64,000 nt of DNA from positions 63,741,890-63,805,889 of the forward strand of contig NC_092093.1 of NCBI RefSeq assembly GCF_045679555.1. The letters run 5' to 3'. The notes under the pieces were generated by a model that was not told where the DNA came from, did not search any database, and worked only from the letters and a program-made list of their open reading frames with translations. The position numbers and the translations under genes are program-made. Of the stretch, positions 44,081 through 59,650 are shown one piece after another; positions within the stretch are counted from its first letter, which is position 1; each line of letters starts with the position of its first letter. This DNA comes from Salvelinus alpinus (Eukaryota > Chordata > Actinopteri > Salmoniformes > Salmonidae).

Positions 44081-47000
44081 TTAGAAAACTTCACAGTCCC
44101 TCTCGGCCACAGCAGAGATCCTCCCTGTCTTGTAGATGAACTTGACCTGGCAACGTGTCCCTGGGGTCGTGACCCTGAAACAGCAGCCCCCGTCCTGTAG
44201 TGTGGCAGAGTGTCTCTGAGACACCTGCTCCAGCTCTGTCCCGCTCTCCCTCCAATGCCTCTCCTCTCTCATCCACACTGTCTCGCCCTCTACTGCCAAA
44301 ACCAACACTGTCCCCCCTAAACCCTGCACCTCTCCCACCCCCTGCTCCTGCAGTCCAGACACACGCACACACTGCGGCTCGCGTACCTCAAAGTACTGGC
44401 CCCTGTCATAGCCACGGCAACTAACACTGATAAGAAACGAGGCTGGCTCGGAGGTGACAAATTGGAGGACTTCCTCTATCCCGTTGTCGATGGCGACTGG
44501 GCCCCTGACCCTTTCTCCCCAGCGTATCTCTGGCCCTCCGAAGATCTGTACTTTCTCTGGGACAAGCTGGAAGCTGTGATGCTCCCCTGGCTTCAGGTAG
44601 CTCTCCAGACCCAACAGAGTGTCTTTATGCAGCTCCTGTAAGTTAAGCAGGCTCCACCTGACCGGGTCATACTTTACCACAGACAGAACCCTGTGTCTCA
44701 CCCCAGCATCGAAGCTCTGGGGGCCGAACGCCGGCCGGGCCAGGGTTGAGCAGATGTGCTGGGTGATGGTAGCAATAGGAGCCTGGGAGAGATCTATGGA
44801 GGTAGTGCTTTCTTGTGGGTGCACCCTGTCCAGCAGACGTGTGATGCAGAGGCAGAGATCTCTGTACTGGATGGGGAGACCAGCTGAGACTGGGTGTGTG
44901 GAGGGAGCTCCGTGTCCCAGTGCTTTGCGGATGACCCGTGCAGGCAGGCCCTGGAAACGGGTGACTCTATGGAGTCTGCGAGAGCGGCAGGGGTACACAG
45001 CCCCCTCTTCAGGAGTGGAGAGGCACAGACTGTCCTGAAGAGGGTGGAGGTCACGTAGCAACTGAGCTAGTACTGTAACACTCTGTAACAGGCTCTCAGT
45101 TCCCCCGTCTGCCCAGCACTCCTCCAACTCCTGGAGAAGCTCTGTCTCCACTCTCTCACTGTCTCGTAACAGACGGACAGCATCCCTAGGTTCCCACAAT
45201 GATTCCACTGCAGCCCCAGGATCCTCCAGAGCCTCTGCCATGCTGTCCCACAGGACCAAGCTAAAGATGTTCCACACTTTGTCTATGTGATCCTCAGTGT
45301 GGAGATGGTCCCCAGCTCGCAGGTGGTGGTGGTCCCCAGTGTGGAGATGGTCCCCAGCTCGCAGGTGGTGGTGGTCCCCAGTGCGGAGGTGGTCCCTAGC
45401 TTGCAGGTGGTGGTGGTCCCCAGTGCAGAGGTGGTCCCCAGCTTGCAGGTGGTGGTGGTCCCCAGTGCGGAGAAAGGCCTCAACCACAGGCAGCAGCTTC
45501 AGTAACATACATCCCCTCTCAGAGAGCAGCACCCCTAAAAGCAACAAAACAGTTACTGATAGGTAGCTAGAGATGTACCTGATACAAATAGACAAATAAG
45601 TAGTGAGACCTACGGTGTGCTGTGCACTCTGCCACCCTGTTTAGCAGCCTAGAGGCATCCTGGGTCTTACTGAGGAAGAGGGTGACCAGGGCCCTGAGCT
45701 GAACGATGTCCCCCACCTCCACCTCCTCCAACAGGCACTCTCTGACGGTCCTCCTGGGCAGACCCACTGCCACCCCCAGCTCACACACATTCAGCCTGGC
45801 CCCCTCACCTGGAGCCACGGCCAGCAGGGACAGCACCTGCTGGAGCACATCTGAGAGGGAGGAGGAGGTGACACAGGTTGTCACTGTCAATTGTTTATTT
45901 TATTTTCAATCTGAATCTATCTTCTGCTTCTGATCTGCTTGTGTTATAATGGTAGTTAACTGGTGTGACCTTTACCTGAGAGTATGTGGGTGTCTGGGAG
46001 AGACAGACCTTCCCCATCAGGCTGTCTGGTCTCAACTGCTGTATGAGTACTACATAACTCATCATCCTTCACTTCCACAGGAGTACTACACACCCCAGGA
46101 TCCTCCACTGCCACAGAGGTGATATAAACTTCATGACCACTGACCACAGAGATATCAGGCAGAGCCTCTACCAGCCCACTGACTGAAATACAGACACAAA
46201 ACACGAGACAGAATTAAAAAGTAATAAACTTGTTATAACAAGTTAATAACAAGTCACCACTGATGTCTGAGGCCAGCTGTGGGTCTTCGCTGCCCAGTGC
46301 CTGGTAGAAGCTACAGCAGGCCCTCTCTCCCTTGGACAGACAGACGGACAGGAGCTGGTGGGTCTGCTGGTAAGATGTGGGCGCTGCCTGGACCTGGTCC
46401 AGTTCAAACTGAGTTAGGGTGCCATTAGAGAACAGCTCCAGGGAGACTGGCAGGACAGAGAACCCCAACCGGCCACACAGGACACTGAGCTGGGCCTGCA
46501 GCTGACGCTCTGGGGAAGCCAAACAATACAACACAACACTGAATCAGATAGGAGATGACCAATGCCAGATGAGTAAAACACCTATGCATACCAACAGTCT
46601 GATCCTTTCAGAAAGAGGTCCTCTGCATTACCATACCTGTGGGTCCACGCTGAATATCTGTGGGGGAAACAAAAGACATCAAATATCGTCTTAAGACTCA
46701 AGTTTGCATGTGGAAGTTGAAATTTGGTAACTATATTCATACACATTCATGTGTTCACACACTTGTCCTTCCATACCTGCATCAGTTCTGAGCCAGGCTC
46801 GGAGGCGCGGGTAGTGCTGCTTGCATCTCCCGAGGCACTCCATGAATCCTCTGGCCCCAGCCTCGTCCATCTCAGCCTGGACAACCTCCAGCAGCCTGCG
46901 GGCTCGGCCCTGAGGGGTCCTCTCTGCCCTCACCTCAAAGTAGTTCTCCTGGGAGAGCAGGCCGGATGCCAGGGTCCTGTCCAGCAGGGGAGCCAGGTTA

Positions 47001-47258
47001 TACAGGGAGGCCACCAGGAGCTCTCTGGAGGCCAGCAGGTGGGACTTCACTGGCTGCTTCTGCCTCCCCGGAGGCCCCACTGGGCCTGGGTCTTCTGTCA
47101 AGAAGGATTGGAACAAACATTACTTCATCTTAGCAGTTATTCAAGCAGATTGGTAGTTAAATTGCGGGACAGTGTGTGTTTCAAACTACACCGGTGTGCA
47201 TGGACAAGGGAACACACCCTCTACCTAGGTCTGACGTTGTGGGGAATTCCATCACCAT
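44081..47258 (-). CDS. Tandem-CARD protein with histidine-rich repeat, function unknown
   Basis: Seven coding exons on the - strand: 47225-47258, 46777-47094, 46637-46657, 46258-46509, 45976-46182, 45614-45850 and 44081-45534. GT-AG borders are seen throughout and every intron is phase 1. The product is 840 residues. Exon 2 (about residues 30-115) reads as a CARD: KSHLLASRELLVASLYNLAP, LLDRTLASGLLSQENYFEV, FMECLGRCKQHYPRLRAWL. Exon 4 (about 126-206) reads as a second CARD: ELFSNGTLTQFELDQVQA, LLSVCLSKGERACCSFYQAL. Exon 5 is an acidic linker, and exon 6 a helical module of unknown type. Exon 7 starts with a 14-residue His-rich repeat (about 380-438), followed by 400 residues I do not recognise. 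CARDs mediate homotypic assembly in apoptosis and innate immune signalling, so an adaptor role is an inference. No NACHT, kinase or caspase domain is visible. The ATG at 47256-47258 is the first in frame in its exon. Confidence 0.82.
45285..45475 (-). repeat. Coding 42-bp tandem repeat, histidine-rich
   Basis: Within exon 7 of the tandem-CARD gene, about four copies of a 42-bp unit encode GDHHHLxAGDHLxT-type blocks and a last partial EDH. The period of 42 keeps the reading frame, so copy number can change by 14 residues without frameshift. Confidence 0.93.
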
Positions 47259-47567
47259 GTATACTGATCCATTGCAGGCAGCCTGGCAAAGAAAACATTT
47301 AATTTAGATAGTTTTTTATTTAGCAAACTTTTTAATTGTGAATTCTACATTTAAATCACAGGTACATCTGGAACTTGTAACGCTAGCCTTCTTTCAGTCA
47401 ACTTCCTGGTTTAGCCTATGAGCATATTTCTGACAGCAGAATGTCTGCCTTTTGCCCTTTCCCCCCCCCAAAAACGACATCCTCAAACATGACAACACTG
47501 ACTATAATAATTTGGTTCTAAACTAATATACACTAGTAAACTTAATGAAACGAGTAAATTATCCTAC

Positions 47568-47640
47568 CTGAATGTGTGGCGTATCGAAGAAGTTGCCGCG
47601 CTCAGCAGGGTTAGAGGACTACGGTACCCAACATGCTTTG
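47568..47640 (-). other. Probable 5' non-coding exon of the tandem-CARD gene
   Basis: The - strand sequence ends CATTCAG followed by GTAGGAT (donor at 47567). A matching acceptor (TTTGCCAG) is at 47283-47284, directly upstream of the exon with the start codon. The transcription start is not determined, so the left border of this exon is approximate. Confidence 0.5.
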
Positions 47641-49307
47641 CCATTAGACAGTCCCTCTACCAGGGTTGCCCAGCAACGAGGCGATGCCAAAGAAGATATA
47701 TATTTTTTTTTATGCCAAAGAAGATGGACTCGCGGTTGTCGTGAGAAGGTTTGATTCTCACGAAATGCTGACATTAATAGCTACAACCAATTACATAATT
47801 TGTGAGTACATGTCAACTCTGACTCCAACTTTTGCAAGGTAGTTTGCACGGGCCGATTTTGTTTTTGCATGTGTGTCAATTTCTCTACGCTCTCGCTGGG
47901 AAGAGTGCATGTCCTTGTCTTGAACAGATGAGATGACTCCACAGAAAAGCAGGAAGCATCTCAGGAAACAGATCTCACAAGCTGCTGGCCTCTGCCCATC
48001 CAGAGAACTTCCCCAAAAGTAGGGCAGGGTGCAGGAAGCACAGACACATGCAGCGGGCCTTCAGGGCAAGCTGAAGGTAGGATTATTACTGTACATTAGC
48101 CACCTTGACCTCTGTCGCAGCTCCTTTAAGTCGCCAGAAAGCAGGTTTAGGGGACCATCCACATTCAAGTAGTCCATCTCAATAATTCACAACATGCATT
48201 AAAGGTTTATTCCACTAGATGGTAGTGTTTCACCTAGAACATAATGTAACGACCTTCTAACCCGAGGTCCGGCGCGCTATCGACTGTGCCGGATAGATTT
48301 CCGCGCTTATAAACCCCGGGTCGTTAAAATAATTACATTGCAGCTAGATGTTGTAATTATACTAAGTTGCCAACAGACTGGGGTGTCACAACCAAAACAA
48401 AATCTATATGAAGGTCACTGGGGAAATATTTGGGGATAGTTATTGGGGGGCTTTGGGGGACATTGTGGACTCATTGGAACCAATGGCACAAAAGAGGGAA
48501 ATAAAAGCAACTGTTGATTTGCTGCAATTGATATTGTGGAATCTAATAGCGTAACAGCTGCGTATTAGCTAACTTCGAGGACGCAAGAAAGTCTACAATG
48601 TCCCCAAAAGCACATTTCCCCAAAAATATTAGTATAATGATATGATAGTACCATGATCAGTTTCTAAAGCCTTCCCGCTCTCTTTAATGTTCAGTCCAAG
48701 AAAAACACAGACAGCTACTGTAACAAAGGATTCGTATTTTTGTATTCCAACATGTTGAGTGATTATATAGCTGTTTAAACTGCTTCTTGATCTTTTAGCC
48801 ACAAATCATTGTATCAACTAGTAATTCAACAGACAATATGTATTTTATCATCTCAGGTGTGCACTATGCTATAATTATGCTGTGGTGTGGAGGTTGCAGG
48901 GCTAGGGATGAGAGTAGAATCGAGTGGGGAGGAAGGAGAGGAGCTGTTTCCATTCCAGAGAGCAGTGACTATGCCATAATAGCCAGGGGGAATAGAGCTT
49001 GCCAGCTTGTAGTCAGTCCTAAAAGACTAAATGAGTTACCTCTGGTTTGTTCAGCCATTCCTATGGGGGAAAATGAATGGGGAAAGAATGGTGTTTTTTG
49101 ATCAACGCTGAAATTAAGGTCTGAGGTTAACACAGATTTAGGAAATCTTATACGTTTTGTTCTATGAGATAATATCAGACAGTTAACATGACATTCATGA
49201 ATTAGGAAGCCTTTATGTGCATTATGTGCTTGTTTTGATGACATAAATGCTTCAAAATTCAATAAAAGTGACGTCAGCTGATGAAGATTATCTCAGAACA
49301 AAACGTA
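47641..49307. other. Intergenic stretch, mostly unique
   Basis: Upstream of the tandem-CARD gene. A short duplicated GATGCCAAAGAAGAT lies at about 47685 and 47712. One small inverted-end repeat lies at 48246-48326. No gene recognised. Confidence 0.45.
48246..48326. repeat. 81-bp GC-rich segment with inverted ends
   Basis: GTAACGACC at 48246-48254 and GGGTCGTTA at 48318-48326 are inverted. The interior (GAGGTCCGGCGCGCTATCGA) is much richer in CpG than its surroundings. It may be a remnant of a tRNA-like or small TIR repeat. Confidence 0.45.
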
Positions 49308-49840
49308 CACTGAGTGTACAAAACATTAAGAACACCTGCTTTTTCCATGTCATAGACTGACCAGGTGAAGGCTATAATTCCTTATTGATGTCACTTGTTA
49401 AATCCACTTCAATCAGTGTAGATGAAGGGGGAGGAGACAGGTTAAAGAATGATTTTTAAGCCTTGAGTCAATTGCGACGGATTGTGTATGTGTGCCATTC
49501 AGAGCGTGAATGGGCAAGATGAAAGATTTAAGTGCCTTTGAATGGGGTATGGTTGTGGGTGCCAGGTGCACCGGTTTGAGTGAAGAACTGCAACGCTGCT
49601 GGGTTTTTCATGCTCAACAGTTTCCCGTGTGTATCGACAATGGTCCACCACCAAAAAGACATCCTTCCAACTTGACACAACTGTGGGAAGCATTGGAGTC
49701 AACATGGGCCAGCATCCCTGTGGAACGCTTTTGACACCTTGTATGGTCCATGTCCAGGCGAATTGAGGCTGTTCTGAGGGCAAAGGGTGAGTTGCAACTC
49801 AATATTAGAAAGGTGTTCTTAATGTTTGGTATATTCAGTG
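49308..49840 (+). mobile_element. Tc1-derived non-autonomous repeat
   Basis: The ends CACTGAGTGTACAAAACATT and AATGTTTGGTATATTCAGTG are inverted complements, and TA precedes the left one. It matches 16641-17470 but without SINE insertions. The + strand encodes a broken N-terminal Tc1-like segment (MKDLSAFEWGMVVGARCTGL) with HTH-like sequence after a frameshift. No catalytic core. Confidence 0.8.
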
Positions 49841-51390
49841 TTTTGAGATCTCCTAAGCCTGTGTTTACCACAGACCTTATTTTCGGGCGGAGTTAGTGCC
49901 TACAAAAATACGCCATTACTATTGCTCTCCATATCTTAAGGAGTAAATAGGTCAGATAATAACTGAGCTGCAGTATAAAGAGGCCTGGAGCAGCGGCGGT
50001 AAACACAGGGTTAAGGGTCGTCACGGGGATGCCAGGGGAGCGGGAGGGGCTTATTGTGTTCTGTGCGACTGAGTGGAGGAGGGGATGAATGGGGATTAAC
50101 CTTGCCCCAGTGGCTTGCTATACCCCCCCCCCCCTCACACCCACCTCCACCCCACCCAGAGACCTGGGGAACATTGTGGGAACCCTCTCCTTCATCTGCC
50201 TCTAAGCAGTCAAGGGAGACTCCCTTCGCCACTTCTACTCCAGCCGACCTCTCCACATAACTGTACACAAGTTTGTCCTAATGCATAGGAAGTAGGGTGA
50301 AATTGTATATAGCTACTCACATAGGGTATACTATATAAACATTTACATACACACGTACAGACACAGTGGCATTTTCATGGAGACAATGACGCTCACAAAT
50401 GCTTACATGTGTACAAGTAGGCCTGAATCTTATAGTTGCTTGATACACTCAGATACATAGTCAACCATTACAACACACAGTTAAGAGGCAGACACACACA
50501 CACACACACACACACAATGCCAATGTGAGGGGGGAGACTGCACAGGCACACGCTTTAGTTTTCCTAACACATTTCAATCTGCTCCTACTTCACCTTAATG
50601 AAGGGGGGTTGGAGTCTCCCCCTCTCCACAGCCCCGAAAACACACACTCTCTTTCTCACACACACACTCCAGCTCAAACACATACTCAGTCACTGCTTGA
50701 CACGATTGACTTCCACATTGTCTAGGGAAGTTGTGAGGGACACTTGACAGGCTAGAGTAATGGTTAATGGTGGAGATTGGTGGTCGGAATGAAAAATATT
50801 TCATGATGAAGCACTCTGTCTTTGTGATATAAATACCTGATTTTGCTATATTTGTGTCCCCTTGTTGACTTCTAGACTATTGGCTTGTGTGGATGCATCA
50901 CATGTGGCCTTAGGGATCAGATTGTAGATAGATGTTTCTTACATCTGGAGTGTCTGATAAGGTACATTAAAAGCACTTGGATTTTATTTAGCTTTAAATG
51001 TTCACAAAGGTTTTTGTAGACAGGCTTCCAGACTTGCACCTACCCATAGAAGGACGGCTACTCAGAATATGTATAGCTATGTAACAAAGTACCAGATTGA
51101 TCTTGCGAGCTTACATTCTGTTTCGCTACACAGACGAAAGGAGAGCGCAGCGGTGAGGAACGTGGATCAGGCTAGCAACAGAGAGTTAAAGAAAAGTGAT
51201 TCAGTACGCCAACTGTACTGTCAATGTTATTTGACAGGGTGTGGTTTTGGAATGGAATGGCTTTTTCCTTGTTGACTTCTATAGAAGCATTGGAGCCCAG
51301 TGCCCTTCAGTCTCAGGAAGCGTGCCGCTAGTTCTCTAAACTTTGTAGCTTCACTTTTCCTCCACCAGAGGGCAACATCCATATGCCACT
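49841..51390. other. Intergenic stretch
   Basis: Contains a C run near 50126-50134, a short CA tract (50493-50516) and interrupted CA (50640-50680). No gene or mobile element recognised. Confidence 0.5.
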
Positions 51391-51394
51391 CTGT

Positions 51395-52120
<726 letters not shown>

Positions 52121-52324
52121 AACGTGTGTAGAGGACTGTACCATGCAGCTGTGTTAGGGTCTGATCTGAAGCAAGCTGCTGCTTGCTGTGAAAATATTAT
52201 TGCAAGTGTTTATTATTGCTTCAGTGTGAAACAGTGGGAGTGTTGTGTGTGCCGCACGGGCTGGCGGGAGATGTGTGTGAGTGTGTATGAACAGAGAGAG
52301 TGTATATGTGTGTGTGAGAGTGTT

Positions 52325-52540
52325 GGGGGGGGTCATCTCCCCCCCCCCCCTTCTTTTCCCACAGGACTGCCCCCCAGCCCCACTGCCTGGGACCTAGTGC
52401 AGGCTGGGTAATGGCGAGGCCTATAGGAGTTGATTAGTTCCGGCTGGATCCCAGATAGTTCTGACAGGCAGGAGAAACGAGCTCCCAGCATGACCCCCCG
52501 TCCCCCCCCCCCGTCCCCCGTCCTCCGTCCCCGTCTGAGG
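52325..52540. repeat. C-rich tracts
   Basis: A G run then C run at about 52324-52351 and a C-rich stretch at 52492-52535 (CCCCCCGTCCC type). The opposite strand has several G runs that could form a quadruplex. Confidence 0.7.
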
Positions 52541-52854
52541 CACAATGGGGCCGTCAGGGGAAGGACTTTTTAAACAACTGCAGACCCCTCCTCAACTAAT
52601 ACTGGGCCCTTATCACAGCACACACCCACACCATGCTATTAACACACATATCACTACATAAAACACACAGATACTATAATGACACGAGAGCAGATAACAC
52701 ACAAGGATCACGCTATGACTTCAACACAACACCGTAGAGCTAACATGTTACTGAAACAGAATACTGTACAAAATAGAAACCTGAAGGAAGGGGGGAGGAC
52801 GTTTGAAAACAACTGTTTCTTTATTCCTCTCAGTAACTCAGAGTCATGACATTA
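52541..52854. other. Intergenic stretch
   Basis: A-rich, ACA-rich sequence leading into the 27-bp minisatellite. Nothing else is seen. Confidence 0.45.
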
Positions 52855-53612
52855 CTTAGCACATTAACATAACACTGCTATGATATCACATTAACACAAC
52901 ACCACTATGATATCACATTAACACAACACCACTATGATATCACATTAACACCACTATGATATCACATTAACACAACACCACTATGATATCACATTAATAC
53001 AACACCACTATGATATCACATTAACACAACACCACTATGATATTATTTTAACACAACATCACTATGATATTACATTAACACAATACCACTATGATATCAC
53101 ATTAATACAACACCACTATGATATCACATTAACACAACACCACTATGATATCACATTAACACAACATCACTATGATATTACATTAACACAATACCACTAT
53201 GATATCACATTAATACAACACCACTATGATATCACATTAACACAACACCACTATGATATCACATTAACACAACACCACTATGATATCACATTAACACAAC
53301 ACCACTATGATATCACATTAACACAACACCACTATGATATCACATTAACACAACACCACTATGATATCACATTAACACAACACCACTATGATATCACATT
53401 AACACAACACCACTATGATATTACATTAACACAACACCACTATGATATCACATTAACACAACACCACTATGATATTACATTAATACAACACCACTATGAT
53501 ATCACATTAACACAACACCACTATGATATCACATTAACACAACACCACTATGATATTACATTAACACAACAACGCTATGATATCACATTAACACAACACC
53601 ACTATGATATTT
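52855..53612. repeat. 27-bp minisatellite, left part
   Basis: About 28 units of 27 bp with CACTATGATATCACATTAAC and ACAACAC. Some units are shortened or carry TTAC or TTATTTT in place of TCAC. It continues after the LINE at 54420. Confidence 0.96.
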
Positions 53613-54419
53613 TTTTCCCACCTTTATTTAATAACCAGGTAGGCTAGTTGAGAACAAGTTCTCATTTGCAACTGCGACCTGGCCAAGATAAAGCAAAGCA
53701 GTTCGACACATACAACAACACAGAGTTACACATGGAATAAACAAACATACAATCAATAATACAGTAAAAAAGTCTATAAACAGCATGTTCAAATGAGGTA
53801 GGATAAGAGAGGTAAGGCAATAAATAGGCCATGGTGGCGAAGTAATTACAATAAAGCAATTAAACACTGGAATGGTAGGATGTGCAGAAGATGAATGTGC
53901 AAGTAGAGATACTGGGGTGCAAAGGAGCAAGATAAATAAATACAGTATGGGGATGAGGTAGATTGGATGGGCTATTTACAGATGAGCTATGTACAGGTGC
54001 AGTGATCTGTGAGCTGCTCTGACAGCTGGTGCTTAAAGCTAGTGAGGGAGGTAAGAGTCTCCAACTTCAGAGATTTTTGCAGTTCGTTCCAGTCATTGGC
54101 AGCAGAGAACTGGAAGAATTGGCTTTGGGGGTGACCAGTGAGATATACCTGCTGGAGCGCGTGCTACGGGTGGGTGCTGCTATGGTGACCAGTGAGCTGA
54201 GATAAGGCGGGGCTTTACCTAGCAGAGACTTGTAGATGACCTGGAGCCAGTGGGTTTGGCGACGAGTATGAAGTGAGGGTCAGCCAACGAGAGCATACAG
54301 GTAGCAGTGGTGGGTAGTATATGGGGCTTTGGTGACAAAACGGATGGCACTGTGATAGACTGCATCCAATTTGTTGAGTAGAGTGTTGGAGGCTATTTTG
54401 TAAATGACATCGCCGAAGT
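53611..54419 (-). mobile_element. LINE 3' portion inserted in the minisatellite
   Basis: On the - strand it starts near GACTTCGGCGATGTCATTTA and encodes the C-terminal part of a non-LTR polyprotein (LDAVYHSAIRFVTKAPYTTH, HWLQVIYKSLLGKAPPYL) with frame breaks. It ends with the CTTGGCCAGGTCGCAGTTGC..ATAAAGGTGGGAAAAAAA tail. Minisatellite units lie on both sides. Confidence 0.85.
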
Positions 54420-56514
54420 CGTTAACACAACACCATTATGATATCACATTAACACAACACCACTATGATATCACATTAACACAACACCACTATGATATCA
54501 CATTAACACCACTATGATATCACATTAACACAACACCACTATGATATCACATTAATACAACACCACTATGATATCACATTAACACAACATCACTATGATA
54601 TCACATTAACACAACACCACTATGATATCACATTAACACCACTATGATATCACATTAACACCACTATGATATCACATTAACACAACACCACTATGCTATC
54701 ACATTAATACAACACCACTATGATATCACATTAACACAACACCACTATGATATTATTTTAACACAACATCACTATTATATTACATTAACACAATACCACT
54801 ATGATATCACATTAATACAACACCACTATGATATCACATTAACACAACACCACTATGATATCACATTAACACAACATCACTATGATATTACATTAACACA
54901 ACACCACTATGATATCACATTAACACAACACCACTATGATATCACATTAATACAACACCACTATGATATTACATTAACACAACACCACTATGATATCACA
55001 TTAACACAACACCACTATGATATTACATTAACACAACACCACTATGATATCACATTAACACAACACCACTATGATATTACATTAACACAACACCACTATG
55101 ATATCACATTAACACAACACCACTATGATATCACATTAACACAACACCACTATGATATCACATTAACACAACACCACTATGATATCACATTAACACAACA
55201 TCACTATGATATCACATTAACACAACACCACTATGATATCACATTAACACACACCACTATGATATCACATTAACACAACACCACTATGATATCACATTAA
55301 CACAACACCACTATGATATCACATTAACACAACGCCACTATGATATCACATTAACACAACGCCACTATGATATCACATTAACACAACGCCACTATGATAT
55401 CACATTAACACAACACCACTATGATATCACATTAACACAACACCACTATGATATCACATTAACACAACACCACTATGATATCACATTAACACAAGACCAC
55501 TATGATATCACATTAACACAACACCACTATGATATCACATTAACACAACACCACTATGATATCACATTAACACAATACCACTATGATATCACATTAACAC
55601 AAGACCACTATGATATCACATTAACACAACGCCACTATGATATCACATTAACACAACGCCACTATGATATCACATTAACACAACGCCACTATGATATCAC
55701 ATTAACACAACGCCACTATGATATCACATTAACACAACGCCACTATGATATTACATTAACACAACACCACTATGATATTACATTAACACAACACCACTAT
55801 GATATCACATTAACACAACAACACCATGATATCACATTAACACAACACCACTATGATATCACATTAACACAACGCCACTATGATATCACATTAACACAAC
55901 ACCACTATGATATCACATTAACACAACACCACTATGATATCACATTAACACAACACCACTATGATATCACATTAACACAACACCACTATGATATCACATT
56001 AACACAACACCACTATGATATCACATTAACACAACACCACTATGATATTACATTAACACAACACCACTATGATATCACATTAACACAACACCACTATGAT
56101 ATCACATTAACACAACACCACTATGATATCACATTAATACAACAACACTATGATATCACATTAACAGAACCCCACTATGATATCACATTAACACAACACC
56201 ACTATGATATTACATTAACACAACACCACTATGATATCACATTAACACAACACCACTATGATATCACATTAACACAACACCACTATGATATCACATTAAT
56301 ACAACAACACTATGATATCACATTAACAGAACACCACTATGATATCACATTAACACAACACCACTATGATATCACATTAACACAACACCACTATGATATC
56401 ACATTAACACAACACCACTATGATATTACATTAACACAACAACACTATGATATCACATTAACACAACACCACTATGATATCACATTAACACAACAACACT
56501 ATGATATCACATCA
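54420..56514. repeat. 27-bp minisatellite, right part
   Basis: About 77 further units of the same 27-bp repeat. Variant units (AACGCC instead of AACACC, ACAAGACC, ACAGAAC) occur in local clusters, and blocks with the same order of variants recur. Confidence 0.96.
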
Positions 56515-56516
56515 TA

Positions 56517-57003
<487 letters not shown>

Positions 57004-57005
57004 TA

Positions 57006-58186
<1,181 letters not shown>

Positions 58187-58554
58187 CCTCCCCCTCTCCC
58201 TCTCCCTCTCTCTCTCTCTTTCTCTGTCCCTCTCCCTCCCCCGCTCTCTCTCCCTCTCTCTCTTTCTCTCCCTCTCCCTCCCTCTCTCCCTCCCTCCCTC
58301 CCTCCCTCCCTCCCTCCCTCCCTCCCTCCCTCCCTCCCTCCCTCCCTCCCTCCCTCCCTCCCTCCCTCCCTCTCTCTCTCTCTATCTCTCTCCCTCCCCC
58401 TCTATTCCTCTCCCTCTCTCCCCCCCTGTTTCTCTCTCTCTCTTCCTCCCCCCTCTCTCTTTCCCCCTCTCTCTGTCCCTCTTCCTCTCCCCTTTCTTTC
58501 TGATTGTCTTTTTTCTCTTGGCCTTTTCCTCTACCTTGATCTTTTGTTCTCTCT
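58187..58554. repeat. Pyrimidine-rich CTCC tract
   Basis: CCCTCT and CCCTC repeats, including an almost pure (CCCT)n block at about 58285-58370. The opposite strand is GA/GGGA. Confidence 0.92.
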
Positions 58555-59650
58555 TTGTACCCATCCTTCTCTCCCTCTCTGTCTCCTTCTTTCCCCATCC
58601 TTCTCTCCCTCTCTGTCTCCTTCTTTCCCCACCTTCTCTCCCTCTCTGTCTCCTTCTTTCCCCACCTTCTCTCCCTCTCTGTCTCCTTCTTTCCCCATCC
58701 TTCTCTCCCTCTCTGTCTCCTTCTTTCCCCATCCTTCTCTCCCTCTCTGTCTCCTTCTTTCCCCACCTTCTCTCCCTCTCTGTCTCCTTCTTTCCCCATC
58801 CTTCTCTCCCTCTCTCCCTCCTTCTTTCCCCATCCTTCTCTCCCTCTCTGTCTCCTTCTTTCCCCATCCTTCTCTCCCTCTCTGTCTCCTTCTTTCCCCC
58901 ACCTTCTCTCCCTCTCTGTCTCCTTCTTTCCCCATCCTTCTCTCCCTCTCTGTCTCCTTCTTTCCCCACCTTCTCTCCCTCTCTGTCTCCTTCTTTCCCC
59001 ACCTTCTCTCCCTCTCTGTCTCCTTCTTTCCCCATCCTTCTCTCCCTCTCTGTCTCCTTCTTTCCCCATCCTTCTCTCCCTCTCTGTCTCCTTCTTTCCC
59101 CACCTTCTCTCCCTCTCTGTCTCCTTCTTTCCCCATCCTTCTCTCCCTCTCTGTCTCCTTCTTTCCCCATCCTTCTCTCCCTCTCTGTCTCCTTCTTTCC
59201 CCATCCTTCTCTCCCTCTCTGTCTCCTTCTTTCCCCATCCTTCTCTCCCTCTCTGTCTCCTTCTTTCCCCACCTTCTCTCCCTCTCTGTCTCCTTCTTTC
59301 CCCACCTTCTCTCCCTCTCTGTCTCCTTCTTTCCCCACCTTCTCTCCCTCTCTGTCTCCTTCTTTCCCCACCTTCTCTCCCTCTCTGTCTCCTTCTTTCC
59401 CCATCCTTCTCTCCCTCTCTGTCTCCTTCTTTCCCCATCCTTTTCTCCCTCTCTGTCTCCTTCTTTCCCCACCTTCTCTCCCTCTCTGTCTCCTTCTTTC
59501 GCCACCTTCTCTCCCTCTCTGTCTCCTTCTTTCCCCACCTTCTCTCCCTCTCTGTCTCCTTCTTTCGCCACCTTCTCTCCCTCTCTGTCTCCTTCTTTCC
59601 CCATCCTTCTCTCCCTCTCTGTCTCCTTCTTTCCCCACCTCTCCCTCCCT
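58555..59650. repeat. 33/34-bp pyrimidine minisatellite, about 32 copies
   Basis: Units with TCTCCCTCTCTGTCTCCTTC and TTTCCCC, ending ATCC (34 bp) or ACC (33 bp). One strand is almost entirely pyrimidine for 1.1 kb. Open frames of 350-440 codons here are repeat artefacts. Confidence 0.95.

Noticed and set aside
46724-47302. 192-codon + strand frame
   Set aside because: Antisense shadow of exons 1-2 of the tandem-CARD gene.
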